Assembly: GCA_012932295.1 (NCBI GenBank)
Contig: JAAONU010000001.1
Location: 47,465,134-47,529,133 of the forward strand
Direction of reading: 5' to 3'
DNA from: Cyclina sinensis
Taxonomy: Eukaryota > Mollusca > Bivalvia > Venerida > Veneridae
DNA length: 64,000 nt
The number at the start of each line of letters is the position of its first letter. The first letter of the stretch is position 1. Both the position numbers and the translations under genes were made by a program. This document shows, piece by piece, positions 28,701-41,219 of the stretch. The notes beneath the pieces are model-generated. The model was given only the letters and a program-made list of their open reading frames with translations, made no database searches and was not told the origin of the DNA.

Positions 28701-28830
28701 GCCACACACTTTAGCTCGGGTTGTAAAATTTCGTCGGAGTCCATCTCAAACAAATTAAAAAGTGTACCAAAAGCAATGATCTTCTAGGTTAAAAGAAAGG
28801 CAACTGATAGGAGGAATCAAATAATGATTG
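22760..28830 (+). repeat. Old duplicated segment, copy 2
   Basis: Partner of 17700-21900, with the same order of anchor matches but longer, mainly from extra sequence between ~26.5 and 28.4 kb. Divergence is high and no open frame is preserved in both, so this is duplicated non-coding DNA. It contains a perfect 21-nt palindrome at 27409-27429 (AGATAAATAG-T-CTATTTATCT). Confidence 0.6.
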
Positions 28831-28893
28831 AAGGAAATTTTTATGTATGTATATTACGTATATCATTCTTGAGTGGCCACATATCTAATTTAT

Positions 28894-28917
28894 TATCGCC
28901 GTTCCTGGACGGCGATA
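28894..28917. repeat. Perfect 9-bp stem hairpin TATCGCCGT
   Basis: TATCGCCGT, a 6-nt loop, then ACGGCGATA. It sits at the left edge of the GC-richer island and could be one end of a mobile element, but a matching second end was not found. Confidence 0.7.
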
Positions 28918-29285
28918 TATACAATTAACGAGATTTGAACAGTTTGCCTGTACACCGTCTGCCTTCAGCCAATCAAAGCGAATTATACATATCACATGAT
29001 AACAAAATGGACGTCAAAAAACTTCAGCAAGGGATGCGTAATGGACTCGCCCAACCGCCATGTTTGTCGGGTTACTTATTCGTACAACTGAAAAATACCA
29101 TGAACAATTTATGAACTCAGTACCAGTCTTCAGGCTCTTGAAAGATAAACAGAGGATAATCGCAAATTTTTGGCTACATGTCATTTCTAACTAGAGAATG
29201 TAGTCTAAATAAAAGTATGTTCTGTTTGTTTTTCCAAAACTTGCACTTCTAGAAAAAAATAAATGCTTGCTTCCGGGCGATTCTA

Positions 29286-29400
29286 ATCAGGATACAAACT
29301 CCCCGCAGCGGTTACTTCCCCTGATCAGTACAGGAACTGTATCAAAGCGTGACGAAACCAGTGCGAGGAGTTTGATCAGGATATATCCTAGTTTTAAATA
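29286..29400. repeat. Imperfect fold-back element
   Basis: AAACTCCCCGCAGCGG (29296-29311) is matched in inverted orientation by CCAGTGCGAGGAGTTT (29358-29373), 13 of 16 bases pairing. 'atcaggata' also occurs directly repeated outside both arms. Probably a MITE remnant. Confidence 0.55.
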
Positions 29401-30799
29401 TGCTTGATAAGAGTCAGGGCAATATCGTATTTTTTACCTTAAATTTATTCTGTTTAAATTGCACGTGTAATATTCTTATATTCTTTTAACTGCAAAGCAT
29501 GTTATAAAATTATCAAATTAATGAATGACGAGCATGAAATGCATGCATCTATGGATAAGACGTCATACGTGGCTGAACGGCGATTTCAAGCATTTTTGGA
29601 AATGCTAATACTTGTCTTTGTTTTGCAATCTCAAGAAGTAGTCACGGTAGGCTGTTTTATATTTTGACATAATAAATGGCTTAATGAATATATATTTGCA
29701 ATATATTTGATAACCTTTGGTCGTAAACCTGTCTTTTGATACACATAAAGTGTGGTCTTTATAAGAGAACGACACTTACAATTGAGTTACTTAATCAAGT
29801 ATGACTTGTGATGATAATATAGAATACACAGTAAAGCGGAAGGATCAAAGAGCGTTGTTGTTTGTCTTTAGTCGCACATAAACGAAGCAAGCAAGGCTTG
29901 CTGAACTATTTCATCGTGCTCTATCTTTGAAATATGATTTACTGTACTTTTCTAAAACGGTTAACCTATGGCTGAATTTACTCATAAGCATTTTGATGGG
30001 ATAAGTTACTAAAGAACTATTACAAAAATGAAAAAAGCGAACTGGAACAACAGGTCTATAGTTTATATTATCACTTTCTGTTTTTATAACTGCATTATAA
30101 AAGGAAACGGATACAGTTCCTCTTACAGTAATTGTTGCCAAGAAAAGTCGTGAATAAATTTCAGCTATAGGTAATTCTATCTTTTCATATGTGAGTGTTT
30201 CTTGGAACATCCTATATAAATGTAAAACAAAATATCTTCTACTTCTATCTGTATAACAAGTAAAGCATTTGTAGCTGCCTGTTATCCTGTCTTAAACAGA
30301 TTTATATTACAGAAAAGTTACATCAAGTACATTAATAAAAACAACAGGTGTACGATGACACAAAAAGTTAAAAGTATGTGCCCGAAACCTCAAAACAAAA
30401 AAGAAGAATTACCCCGATATGTGAAGACGAAAGTCACTTTTTCTTTAAAAAAAGTCAGTTTAACTTAGTTCCAAGTTTCCAAATGAAAGACAATAGGAAA
30501 ACAAAATCGATTGATTTGTTTCAGCTCGGTCAGTTATTTTAAAAGAGTTAAATTGTCAGCAATCAAAGATTATTTTCAAAATATTTATTCTCAAAATTTA
30601 TTATTTTCAAATTGATCATTTAAAATATTTTAATGATGCAGGGTGATTGTATTTACTAGACTTTATGATATCGTATTTTTGTTCCTGATAGATAAACGAT
30701 TACACAAAAATCATCGGGATAAAAATAGATGAAATTTTTACACAACGATTTTCTTTCAGTATGTTTAGATCTGTCTAATTCCCAGCCTAATGCTAACAC

Positions 30800-31022
30800 A
30801 TCAGTTGCGTCAACTTAATTCAGTGTTATCAAACTCTGACAACATGTGCGACAAAACGTCAATCAAAATAATCAATATAAGATTTTTTGAGGAGCAATGT
30901 ACATCAGACTATTGTTAATGGTTTGTTTTCAATACATATGTCGACGAAGTTGTCTGAGGAGCAATGTATGTCAGACTTTTGATAATTGTTTGTTTTTAAA
31001 ACATATGACGACTTCCCAGTGC
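30800..31022 (+). repeat. Dispersed repeat family copy A, with internal 67-bp duplication
   Basis: Shares 'tctgacaacatgtgcgaca', an 'aa(t)caatcaat'-type core and 'gattttttgaggagcaatgt' with copies at 32.5, 33.3 and 34.2 kb. Inside it, 30889-30955 is repeated at 30956-31022 (both start 'gaggagcaatgta'). Confidence 0.65.
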
Positions 31023-31245
31023 AGAATGTTGTAATGCTACTCATATGCAATCTTTCTGCAATGGGACGTCGATATATGTTAGTCTGTTTGATATGGAAAT
31101 TGCGTTCGTCCGGAACAAAGTGGTTTTGTTTGTAATAAAATTTTTAAAAGGTTCCGTGACTTACTTTGAACCAAAGTTTATGACAATTTGTATGTTATAC
31201 TGTATTCCTTGTTATATATATGTTATAATATCGTAAATCTTAATT

Positions 31246-31312
31246 TGTCGAAAAAACAACAACAAAAATAACAACAAAAACAATAACAAAGACAAACAAC
31301 AAAAACAGCAGT
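31246..31312. repeat. A-rich (AAC/AAAAC)n simple repeat
   Basis: Irregular run of AAC and AAAAC units. Low-complexity sequence. Confidence 0.9.
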
Positions 31313-32458
31313 TGACTGTGTAGATCGTTTTTGCATGTTTGAATCTTAACGTCGATCTATGTTCAGGTTTAAAATGATTAACCTTTACACAAAGCATGAT
31401 CGTTTAACAATTCCTTGTAAAATGAAAACCTCAAAAATAAGGTTTATCGCAATTTCCTAGCTTTGAAAACATTTCAAGGTCGCAGGTTAAGCAAATTCCT
31501 GCCTGAGTATAAATGATTAGTTTGTAACCTTTAAAAATTTCTATTTTAAAATATTTATCGTAATCGATGTTTAATGTAAACTGGAAGTGCTTCTTGGCGT
31601 GTCTGGTTTTGCGTCTGAAAGCATTTACTGTTCTGCGAATTTGTTTTGAATTTTCGATATTGATACTAATTGCTTTCACCAAGTTAAAACGGTTATTTTA
31701 ATAATACGATTTTAAATGGAGAGCAACAATGCCAAATTTATGTAATAAATGTTGAAATATTCACACAAGAAAACTGTTTTACATCTGTAGCACATCAGAG
31801 TGATTGTTTCTTTTAAAAATGAAGAGATTATTAATTTAACAAGACATCTACAAGCAACGTATGCCTTCTGGAAAGATTAAAATGCACATATTTTTTTACG
31901 CAAATCCAGTCTTAACTACAAAGTTAATCACCAATCATTCATAAGATTATGTTTTTTTGCTATATCAGGAGACCAAATATAATTGAAAGTTTATTCTGAA
32001 GTTTTCCTTCATTTCACAAAATAAGAGTTTGAAAGCATCAGGAAATTCTGTGATTCCGGCTGAATGATGAATGTTTTCAAACTTCCTCACAATTGTTTCT
32101 AATATGTAACTTTTAGCTTATTGTATCTGAAATTTGTGCACTGTCTTGATAATATCATAATTATTGTAATTTTGTTAGAAAGAAAACAAAAGTCCTGCTC
32201 TTTTCTATTCAGTTTTAGTCAGAGCTGACAATGTCAAATGTTATTTTGATGTCATCAGTCCCTCTTACATTATCTAACCATAACTTCCGTATTCAGACTG
32301 TAGAAGAACATGTAGCCATTTTTTTTTCTCTATTTTGGCTAACTATATCTTCCTTGTAGATATGCATTTTTTTCAAAAAGATATTTGCAGATAGATACAG
32401 ATATAGAGAAGACGCAAAAAGGTCAATAAATGTTTTTCTCCTGTTTGCCTTAATCAAG
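31313..32458. other. Non-coding spacer
   Basis: AT-rich. The 83-residue minus-strand frame at 31431-31682 shows no domain, signal peptide or splice context. No other structure was seen. Confidence 0.4.
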
Positions 32459-32760
32459 AGACAGTGATTTCTTCCAATATATATACTTGTATGTTTTTTT
32501 ATCTTTAAAGTCACCGTTCCGAGAACAATCCTACTGAATCAAGTCTGACAACATATTTCAGTGCTTTTAAACATGCTGTCAAGATGTGCGACTAGATGTC
32601 ATTGAAAACAATCAATTACAATATGAGATTTTCTTATGAGAAAAGGAGCAATGTCTGCCATACGAGTGCCGATGCGTTATTTCTTACGAAATATGCACAC
32701 GTCTGTCAGTGTGATAAAGTTCTTGACAGGCTTGTGAAAGAACTTTCTGTCAACACTATT
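32459..32760 (+). repeat. Dispersed repeat family copy B
   Basis: Aligns with 34188-34343 plus 34566-34700. Shared phrases are 'gacagtgattt', 'caatcct', 'atcaagtctgacaac', 'tgcttttaaacat', 'aacaatcaatt', 'ttatgagaa(a/g)aggagcaatg' and 'aaagaact'. It is uninterrupted where the 34-kb copy carries a SINE, so it serves as the empty site. Confidence 0.75.
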
Positions 32761-32870
32761 GTTAACAGCAATACGTGCGATTTGCTCTTGATTTAAACTC
32801 GTAACATGTCGCTGCTTCAGTTAAAGGAAACTTAAAAATTTGATGTATATTTGTTGTTCACATTTTCTGC

Positions 32871-32946
32871 TGAAATTTTGTATCTAACAATTTCATTCGT
32901 GACAAATGTAAGTCAAAATCGATTTTTATACAGCTACGCTGAAAAA
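32871..32946 (+). repeat. Dispersed repeat fragment matching 22551-22626
   Basis: Bases around 'tttcattcgt.acaaatgta' and 'cagctacgctgaaaaa' agree with 22551-22626 at about 92% over 60 bases. Same orientation. Confidence 0.8.
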
Positions 32947-33281
32947 AAACCCAGAAACAACTAAACATTTTTTGCTTGTACTTCAATGTTGGATATGAAG
33001 ATGACATACCCGTTTGCAACTTGTATGAATGAAAATAGTTTGTTGATAGAAATTCTGACACGATTTGTTTAAGTGTCTGTCGTCCGTATCAGTGGATATG
33101 CTTTATTCCAAGACTTACGCTACCGAATTCATGGATTCACATCATGACCCTTCAATCTTATAACAATAGGTCTTACCCACAAATATTATCTCGTGCTCCT
33201 TTGTTATATACTTGTTTGTGGTGAATATATTTGCACTTCTTTGTTAAATAATGGGGTCAGGGATCCATCAATTACTGGAGT

Positions 33282-33350
33282 ATTGACAAATATTCATACA
33301 TGTGCGACAAGATGTCATTTAAAACAATCAATTACAAGACGGGCAATATC
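33282..33350 (+). repeat. Dispersed repeat family copy C (partial)
   Basis: Contains 'catgtgcgacaagatgtcat', then 'aaaacaatcaattacaa' and 'gagcaat'-like sequence in the order of copies A, B and D. It is truncated on both sides. Confidence 0.55.
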
Positions 33351-33639
33351 TGAAAGGTGTGTATTAAGGATTGATTGCCTGCAAAATCGTTTGCAAGAGT
33401 GTATTGGATAGAGATCGAGCAATGCTTTTTCAAACAAGTTTCAAACATGTACAGAACGTATTGATTTGTTGTAATTACACATTGTTTAATTGTCGATTCC
33501 ATTAAACTAAACGCATGGTATAGCATTGCTTAGTAAGTCAGTTTCCGTCTTAATTCACGGGAATCAATATTATGTGCCTTTTATTGTCAGATTGTTTGGT
33601 CTGATTTACCTTCAGGCTTTCAATAAAAGATGAAATTCT

Positions 33640-33722
33640 GGAAATAACTTGAAATAACTTGAAAAATAAGAACCTTAATAACATGAAATGACTTGAAAAA
33701 TAAGAACCTTAATAACATGAAT
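33640..33722 (+). repeat. 34-bp tandem repeat, ~2.3 copies
   Basis: 'acttgaaaaataagaacc' followed by 'ttaataacatga' begins at 33657 and again at 33691. Confidence 0.9.
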
Positions 33723-34187
33723 CTGAAATCATATAAAAGTAACAGTTCAATAAAATGTGACAATCAAACAGATGATATTTAGAAACAAACTTCCATTAAA
33801 CAGAATATCAGTATTTGTGTCCTCACTTTACATTCATATGGTTCTGCTTACTTTAGAAACACAGTCAGATACTTGTGAATTCGTCCTAAATTGTTCTACA
33901 ACAATGTTTTTAACCTCTGTAAGAGCAGGCATCGACCAATAATGCAACGAGGATTTCATTTCATTTCATATCTTACTTTCATAAATCTTTACCTTAAGAC
34001 TGTAAGGAAATTTAAATAGTATTGTTAAATTTTTGCCTAACATTTACAAAAAGAGATTTAATTTATGTCAAGTTGTACGATTAAAACGTAAGTTATATTG
34101 CCCAAATGTACATATGTACAAAAAAGTTGTTTTGTTCTGACGCAGAAACAGATTCAAGTTAATGACAGATTGTATTTAAGCCCTGAG

Positions 34188-34343
34188 ACAGTGATTTCCG
34201 TAAAGTGTCTATGTTTTCTTATCTGTCGCTTCACTTTGTTCCAAGACAATCCTGTCAAATCAAGTCTGACAACTTCATTCAATGCTTTTAAACATACTGA
34301 CAAGAGATGGGACAAAAATGTTAATGATAACAATCAATTGCGA
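34188..34343 (+). repeat. Dispersed repeat family copy D, left part
   Basis: Left half of a copy of the 32.46-kb repeat, interrupted by a SINE right after 'aatcaattgcga'. The right half resumes at 34566. Confidence 0.75.
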
Positions 34344-34565
34344 TTGGTGGCGGCGTGGCCGAGTGGTTAACGCGTCGGACTAGTAGTCAAAGGATTGCTA
34401 GCCGCATGGGTTCAAATCCAGTCAGGGGCAAGCCGTTGTTTCCTTGAGCAAAAAACTTTACACTCATTGCCATAGTACTGGTTGGTGAAAGGAACGGGTT
34501 CGAGAGTGTGTCTATATGTGAAAAGCTTCCTACACAATCGAATTAAAATAAATTTGGTATAAACT
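34344..34565 (+). mobile_element. tRNA-derived SINE (~222 bp)
   Basis: The head is tRNA-like. Box A 'tggccgagtgg' starts at 34356 and box B 'ggttcaaatcc' lies at ~34408-34418, in a leucine/serine-type tRNA layout starting at 34349. The acceptor and anticodon stems no longer pair, so it is not a working tRNA gene. A body resembling the conserved central domain of metazoan SINEs follows ('tttccttgagcaaaaaac', 'ttacactcattgcc'). Flanking 12-base target-site duplications (34332-34343 and 34566-34577) agree at 11 positions. The insertion lies inside repeat copy D. Family assignment within the Nin/V/Deu-type SINEs is from memory and unverified. Confidence 0.85.
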
Positions 34566-34740
34566 AATCAATTCCGACATTAGATTTTATCATGAGAAGA
34601 GGAGCAATGCCTTCCAGAGCAGTGGTAACGCGTTATTACTGTCAAAATATAGAAACGTTTGTTTGTCAGATAGCTCCTTGCTTGATTGGTTAAAGAACTG
34701 TTTTATCTGTAATAGCGCATCATTAATATATATCATTTGC
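34566..34740 (+). repeat. Dispersed repeat family copy D, right part
   Basis: Continues the repeat broken by the SINE: 'gattttatcatgagaagagg', then 'agcaatg', a 'gcgttatt' and 'ggttaaagaactg', matching copy B. Confidence 0.75.
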
Positions 34741-34964
34741 TTTTGTTTTAAGTCTTCCGACATTTCATCTACCGCTGAAAAAAAATGTTCGTAATATTTT
34801 ATTTGATAAACTTTCCTTTACTATTTTTGGAAATGTAAAAGCCACATTGATTAAGTTGCATTTGCATAATATCAACTACACCTATTCATGATTCTGAATA
34901 TAGTCTGAATAAAATCTTTTCAAGCTCACTTTACCTGATATACCTTGTCTTAAAGTTCCTCCTC

Positions 34965-36790
34965 TGCCATTTTATTGTCACTACAATATGCTTAGAACCA
35001 TTTCAAGTATATCTTGTACCATTTAAATGTCATTAGGGTCTTCTAAGAAACCCTTAAATTTACCATGTACAATTTAAGTGTCACTATAGTCTGCTTAGAA
35101 TTTGTTCATGTGCAGCCGTTACCATTTTACTCTAACTACAATTTTCTAAGAATCTTTTCAAGTTAACCTTTACCATCAGTCAGTCAATGTGCCATTTCAT
35201 TGTCTTGACAACCTGCCATGGACCTCACCAAGTTCATTTCTGTACCATTTTACTCGACAGTCTGCTTAGAACCTCATCAAGTTCATTTCTGTACCGTTTT
35301 ACTGTTTCGACAGTCTGTAAGTCAAATTCATTCTGTACCATAATTCGGTCGCTACAGTCTGCTTACCACCTCTTCAGTCTCATTATGTACTAATTTTGGG
35401 TCACTAAGAGCTTCATTAAATTCATTCTGTACCATTTTCTGTTACAACCTCTTCAAGTTCATCCTGTATCATTATTCGGTTACTACAGTCTGCTAAGACC
35501 CTTTACAAGTTTGTCCTGTACCATTATTCGGTCACTCTAAGAACCTCTCCAAGTTTTTTCTATACCATTATTCGGTGACGACAGTCCGCTGAGAACCTTT
35601 TCAAGTCCGTCGTGTACCACTATTCGGTCATCCTGTACCATTATTCGGTCACTACAGTCTTCTCAAAACCTTTTCAAGTTTATACTGTACCAATATTCGG
35701 TTATAGCAGTCTGCAAATTACCTCTTCAAGTTAATTCTGTACGCTACAGGCTGCTAAGAACCTCTTCAAGTTCATCCCGTGCCATTATTTGTCGATTCAC
35801 GTTGCAAAAATCATCTTCAACTTGTCCAATTATTAGGTCAAATCAGTTCTGCTTAGAACCTCTTCAAGTTCATCCTGTTCATTTTACCGTCACGAAGGTA
35901 TGATAAGAAGCTTTTCAAGTTTCCCTTGTACCATAATTCGGTCACTATAATCTGCTAAGAACCTCTTCAATTTCGTCCTTTACCTTTATTCGGTCACTAC
36001 AGCCTGTTTAAAACCCTTTCAAGTTCTCCTGTACCATTATTCGGTCACTGTAATCTGCTAAGAACCTCTTCAAGCTCGTCCTGTACCTTTATTTGGTCAC
36101 TACAGCCTGCATAGAACCCTTTCAAGTTCCCCGTGTACCATTATTCGGTTACTTTGGTCTGCGAAGAATCTCTTCAAGTTCGTCTTGTACCTTTATTCGG
36201 TCACTACAGCCTGCATAGAACCCTTTCAAGTTCCCCGTGTACCATTATTCGGTTACTTTGGTCTGCGAAGAATCTCTTCATGTTCGTCCTGTACCTTTAT
36301 TCGGTCACTACAGTCTGCTTAGAACACTTTCAAGTTCCCCGTGTACCATAATTCGGTCACTATGGTCTGCGTAGAACCTTTTCAAGTTCACCCTGTTCCA
36401 ATTTACTGCTTTTGAGTCTGCTTAGAACCTTTCAAGTTTGCTCTGTACCATTACTCGGTCACTACAGTCTGCTAAGAATCTCTTCAAGTTCGTCCTGTAC
36501 CCTTATTCGGTAACTGCTAAGAACCTATTTTAATTCATTCTGTACCATTATTCGGTCACTACAGTCTGCTTAGAATCTCTTCAAGTTCATTTTGTACTAT
36601 AAATAAGTCACTACAGTCTGCTTGGAGCTTCATCAAGTTCATTCTGTACCATTATTCGGTCACTAAAGTCTGCTAAGAACTTCTTAAAGTTCATTCTGTA
36701 CCAATAATAGGTCACTAGAGTCTGTTTAGAACCTTTAAAAGTTCATTCTGTATCTTTTACATGTCATTACAGTCTGCTTGAAGCCATGAA
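34965..36790 (+). repeat. 1.8-kb minisatellite, ~52-bp unit, partly 104-bp higher-order
   Basis: About 35 diverged units of roughly 52 bp; the typical unit contains 'tgtaccattattcggtcact', 'acagtctgcttagaacctc' and 'ttcaagttcat'. Units at the left edge (34965-35400) are most diverged. Between about 35920 and 36400 two unit types alternate, so the real period is 104 bp: 'gtgtacca' recurs at 36133, 36237 and 36341. The open frame at 36133-36351 is a by-product of the repeat. Likely grown by unequal exchange. Confidence 0.95.
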
Positions 36791-39700
36791 CGTTATGAGC
36801 TATGTTTTTCTTACTCGAGAAGCAACGAGGGAGTAAAATACGCTAGGTCTGCCTATACAAAGTATTTGAAAGCTGATTGTTTATGATCTAAAACGTCGAA
36901 ACCAACAACATCAGGGCAAATGTGTCTAGGATTACTCTTTACAGAACCAATATTTTTTAAATTAAAGAAATAAACCCAAGAGAAGTTGCTAATGCAACGG
37001 CAGTTAGGAAGCAAACAATTTTTCTGCACATTTCTTTGCCTTGAAGACTCGTTAAGTAAAATACCCTTCAGAATGTCTTCTACATGAATAAACTGAGTAA
37101 TCAGAGTGAGGACTCTTTGGTTTAACTAGGGTTAGACTTGCCTAATAAATTTGCGCCGTTGTCTTGGAAATGACGAGTTTGATTTGACTGTATGTTTTTT
37201 TCAGCAGAATGAGGTATTCACTAGACATTTCTTGGTGTGAAGCAAAATAATCAAAGAGAAATATTACCTTTTGGTATGAAAGTGCCTCGTGATAATAAAG
37301 AATTAATTGTCTGTGTACTTTGAAGTTGAAACATGCTGTAATTCGTTTTATAATAGACATTATATTCAACAATGCTACCATCATGGTATTCACTTTGGTA
37401 AAGTTACTTGCACTTATTTCCTGATTTGTTTTTTAAGAATGCAATTTATAAAAATGGGCGTTGCTTTTTACTTACTGAAACTGGATAAGGTCGCTTAGTA
37501 AACTTTAAGGTTGCATTATAAAAATTCGTATAAAACTGTAATTACGGGATCAAAATAAATTTTGAATAATGCGCTTGAAATTGATTACATAAAGTTAATT
37601 TTGCCATAATGTTTAAAATCTACTATCAGTAGTTCGTGGCATCACAGGAAAAGTAACTGTTCAAACCGTTCACCCTCCTCAGATCTGAATTGATGATGTA
37701 AATGTAAAAACAGTTCAAATTTGAAAAGCTAAAAACCTCCTTGGTAAAAGATTTTAAGGTATCTAAATTGTGTTGTTGACGAAATCACGTCTAGATCAAT
37801 ATTTTTCTAACAGACAAGATTGTGAGTTCATGACAATTTTTACTCTTAATTGTCTAAAATAAAGGCCAAGTTACATACCGCCAACTAACAGTAATTTCTG
37901 TAACAAAATGGATCATACGTAACAAGCTCTGACATCTTCAGTCAGTATTGTCCACTATTTTGACAAATAACACGCTACGAAAATGTTACAATAACAACCA
38001 TTATTGAGACTGATGAGTACTCTCCAAATCCTGTGCTAAGGACTTATTGCTAACATATATTTATGATATATTTACCCGGATAAATGTTATATATGGATAG
38101 GTTAGGTTAATATATTTCTGGGAAACGTACTGTATTTCTTCTAATTAAAGTAATGATTTGTACCATTTTTATCTAACCATTTTATAATTTCAAATTTAAA
38201 TCTGTTATTATAAAAAACGGATTAAGATAAAGAAAATAAACCAGAAATGCATGTGAAAAAAGTAATATTATTTATCTCTGATTTGCAGATTATATAAAAC
38301 TGCAATAACATTATATAAAACTGCAATAACATCGTGAACCAGAAAATGCAATTCAAAATGACAAGTTGAAACACCTAATGGGGCTATTTAAAATAATAAT
38401 AATAACCGGTTTCTCGTTGCCATCCCTTTTTATATTTCACTGTCATTTAACACCACATAAATGCATTAAATTCCGTAAGTAATACAAAAAGATCGTGCAC
38501 CAATCTGAATAAAAAGGCATATTAAAGCGTTTTAATAAGTTATTTTTTGATCACATTACATAAAACGCGACGATAATAACAATGCAAATATTACCATTTC
38601 CATATTTAATACCTGCTTAATTCTTTGATTTTTTTTAAAAATGTTTTTTATCTTTTATATATTGGAAATATTTTCCAAGATATGTTTTGCCTCTTTAACA
38701 TAAATATAAGGTATATTTTTTTTGCAAGAAAGTACAAGCTGTCCTATTTATTAGATGAACATTTTGATAAAGACAGAATGTGGAGACAGTGAAACGAGGT
38801 CAGATTTATGGCAATAAAACTAATTTCATTAGAAGTTAAACATTTCTCTGAATGAATACCCTGATTTAAAGATTATGGATTGTCTTACGATTTGTTGTTA
38901 AATATTGACAGCCAAGACCTCACATGTGTAAAACATCTCAAATTTATCTAAATCGTCACAAATAACGGCGGCGAGGAGACGCTCGGTCTGCATACATTAA
39001 TGCCCTCTATTCTCGTAAATTACTAATATTTTGATGAAATAAAATGTTTTATCAGAGTTAAGAGCTTTTAGTTTTTACAACTGGTTCGTTTGACCTTCCA
39101 GATTTGAGCCGCCAGCTTAGGAATTAATAACAAGACGTGACGAACTAAACCACTAAATCGAGAACTCTCGACTTTGCCGGCGTACTGTTGAGCTTGATTT
39201 GTTGGACTAGATTGTTTTGTTCGTCATTAGTTTATGAACACTTCCGCTAGATGTTTGTTGGTATGAAACAAAGTATCTAGAGTACAAAATATTTAAGGGA
39301 AGACTAGAACTTGCTCCAGCTAAAAGTTTCCTTGAACCTCATTATAACGGAATGTTGTTCCTCACATGACAGACTTTCTTTCTATTGTGATTACAAACAT
39401 ATATTAACATAACGGCAAAAAAATATTGTGAAATAACTTCTTGGAACGAATTGATTATTAATATTTACTTTCATTTTCTAAATTTGTTAAAATATAGTTG
39501 TTCTGTTTCAAATAGGCGTATTCTATGTCTGTTATATCTGATAAATATATATGTTTGTTTGATTATTAATTCTGTTCGTCTACGTTTGATTAAACTGTGT
39601 TCTTTGCTGTTTTTAACAGCCCCATTGTAGGTGTTAGTTTACCGCTTACGTTTATGTGCGTGTAAAAGTCTGATACACTATGAGGAGCTTAGCTCATAAA

Positions 39701-41219
39701 AATGAAATATTGCAATTCCAGCAGACACTTTCATGTTGTTATAGACAGATTTCGTGTTATTTGAATGTTCTGCAATAAATAAGGTATATAAAGCATACAA
39801 TACATTGAGAACAAGTAAGATGACAGTTTTATTTGTACAATGACAGCGTAAGTGTTGAAGGTATTTTATATCTTACTTAAAGAATCAAGAAGCATTGACC
39901 ACATCGAAGCAATTGAAGTAGTGTTGTTTATGTGTTATTTTAGTTTCACAAACATCCAAACAATGAAGACAAGGTCTTAATTTTGACTTGAGAGAGTTTC
40001 TTATTATTTTTTCGATATTAAATTTGCTATTTTGTTTCATAAGTTGTAACATTAACTCGATATTAGGTAACGAACATAATTCCTATATCTACAAAGAAGC
40101 TTATTTTAATACTTTCTCTGTTATTATGTTGTGTAGGGGTTAAAAGAGAAAATAAAACAAAAAAGAAGATAAAATAATGTGTCAAAACTTCCATGATGTC
40201 AACGACTATAGCTAAAGATAAATAGCCTTATGTGGGTTGGTATTGTAGAGTACCTTAAGTGCTTCTTGCTTCAGTAAGAACAAAAGCTAATTTGTTGCAT
40301 ATTTTTACGTTCCTAAAGGGGAAGAACTGTTGTAGCACGATAAGTTTAGATACTACTGTCTTAAACTGTATGTTCGTTGTTTTCTTTACTTGCTATAAAT
40401 TAACGATTAATTAATTATGGTATTATAATGAAGAGAATTGACGTTGATAGTAATTCTTCAGAAAATGTCAGTTTCAGCGCCATTTTACAATTTCAACAAT
40501 AATTGTGACGTTATCTGTTATCTTTTGTAATGCCAAACAAATCAGTCGAAACATAATGGAAAGGAATCTAAATAGCCAGAGTTGAAATGTTTATGATCTA
40601 TTTTCTGACACGCACTGACGAAGATTTTTGATGCGATGACGATATACTTCAGTCACTTTTTGTTAACGGACCGATTTGTATGCTAATGTCGTGAATGACG
40701 TTCAGCGCTGGTACAAATTGTGTTTAAAGAATGTACTTTGGAGGAATATCTCGTTATTGTAACTTATTGACACTTGTAAGACGCTGTGAATGTTTTCCTA
40801 AGCCCAATTGACTTGCAGTATGAATACTTCGTTTTTATGACAATATCATTTGAATAAAGTTTATTTGATATATACAATTGATCCAAAGTTTCTACAAGGC
40901 CGCACTTAGTTACTGCCTGTAAACAGTACTAAGTTAAGTCAGATTTCGACAAATAGCTAAACAAAATATATGCAAGAACTATCTAGTGAATTTAAGGTTT
41001 AAGATATTGTTTGCCTAATATACATTTCAGCCGAATAATAATATAAATAATATTTATTATAACTATTATAATTAAAAGCTACAGAATGGAAAATCTTAAC
41101 ATTCAGATGAACTTTTCAGACGAGATGCTCATGAATGAGAATTATACAAACTGAATATAGCTTTTTTGGTTTGCATATAACATCAAATTTGCACATATTC
41201 TATATTAGGCACTCAATTG
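36791..41219. other. AT-rich non-coding DNA
   Basis: No exon or RNA gene is supported. A 22-bp duplication ('ttatataaaactgcaataac') sits at ~38289-38331. The rest is featureless by eye. Confidence 0.45.

Larger units (their letters stand above)
28831..30790. other. Non-coding, with a GC-richer island at 28.89-29.40 kb
   Basis: No gene is supported. The 28890-29400 stretch is clearly less AT-rich than its surroundings and carries two fold-back structures listed separately. The rest is AT-rich. Confidence 0.45.

Noticed and set aside
34349..34430. Functional tRNA-Ser/Leu gene
   Set aside because: A and B boxes are good, but the acceptor stem and anticodon stem do not pair, and the sequence continues into a SINE body with target-site duplications.
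36133..36351. 72-residue repetitive protein
   Set aside because: Entirely inside the minisatellite; the apparent protein repeats follow from the 104-bp DNA period.
34965..36790. CRISPR-like array
   Set aside because: Units are contiguous with no unique spacers and drift gradually; the window is eukaryotic.
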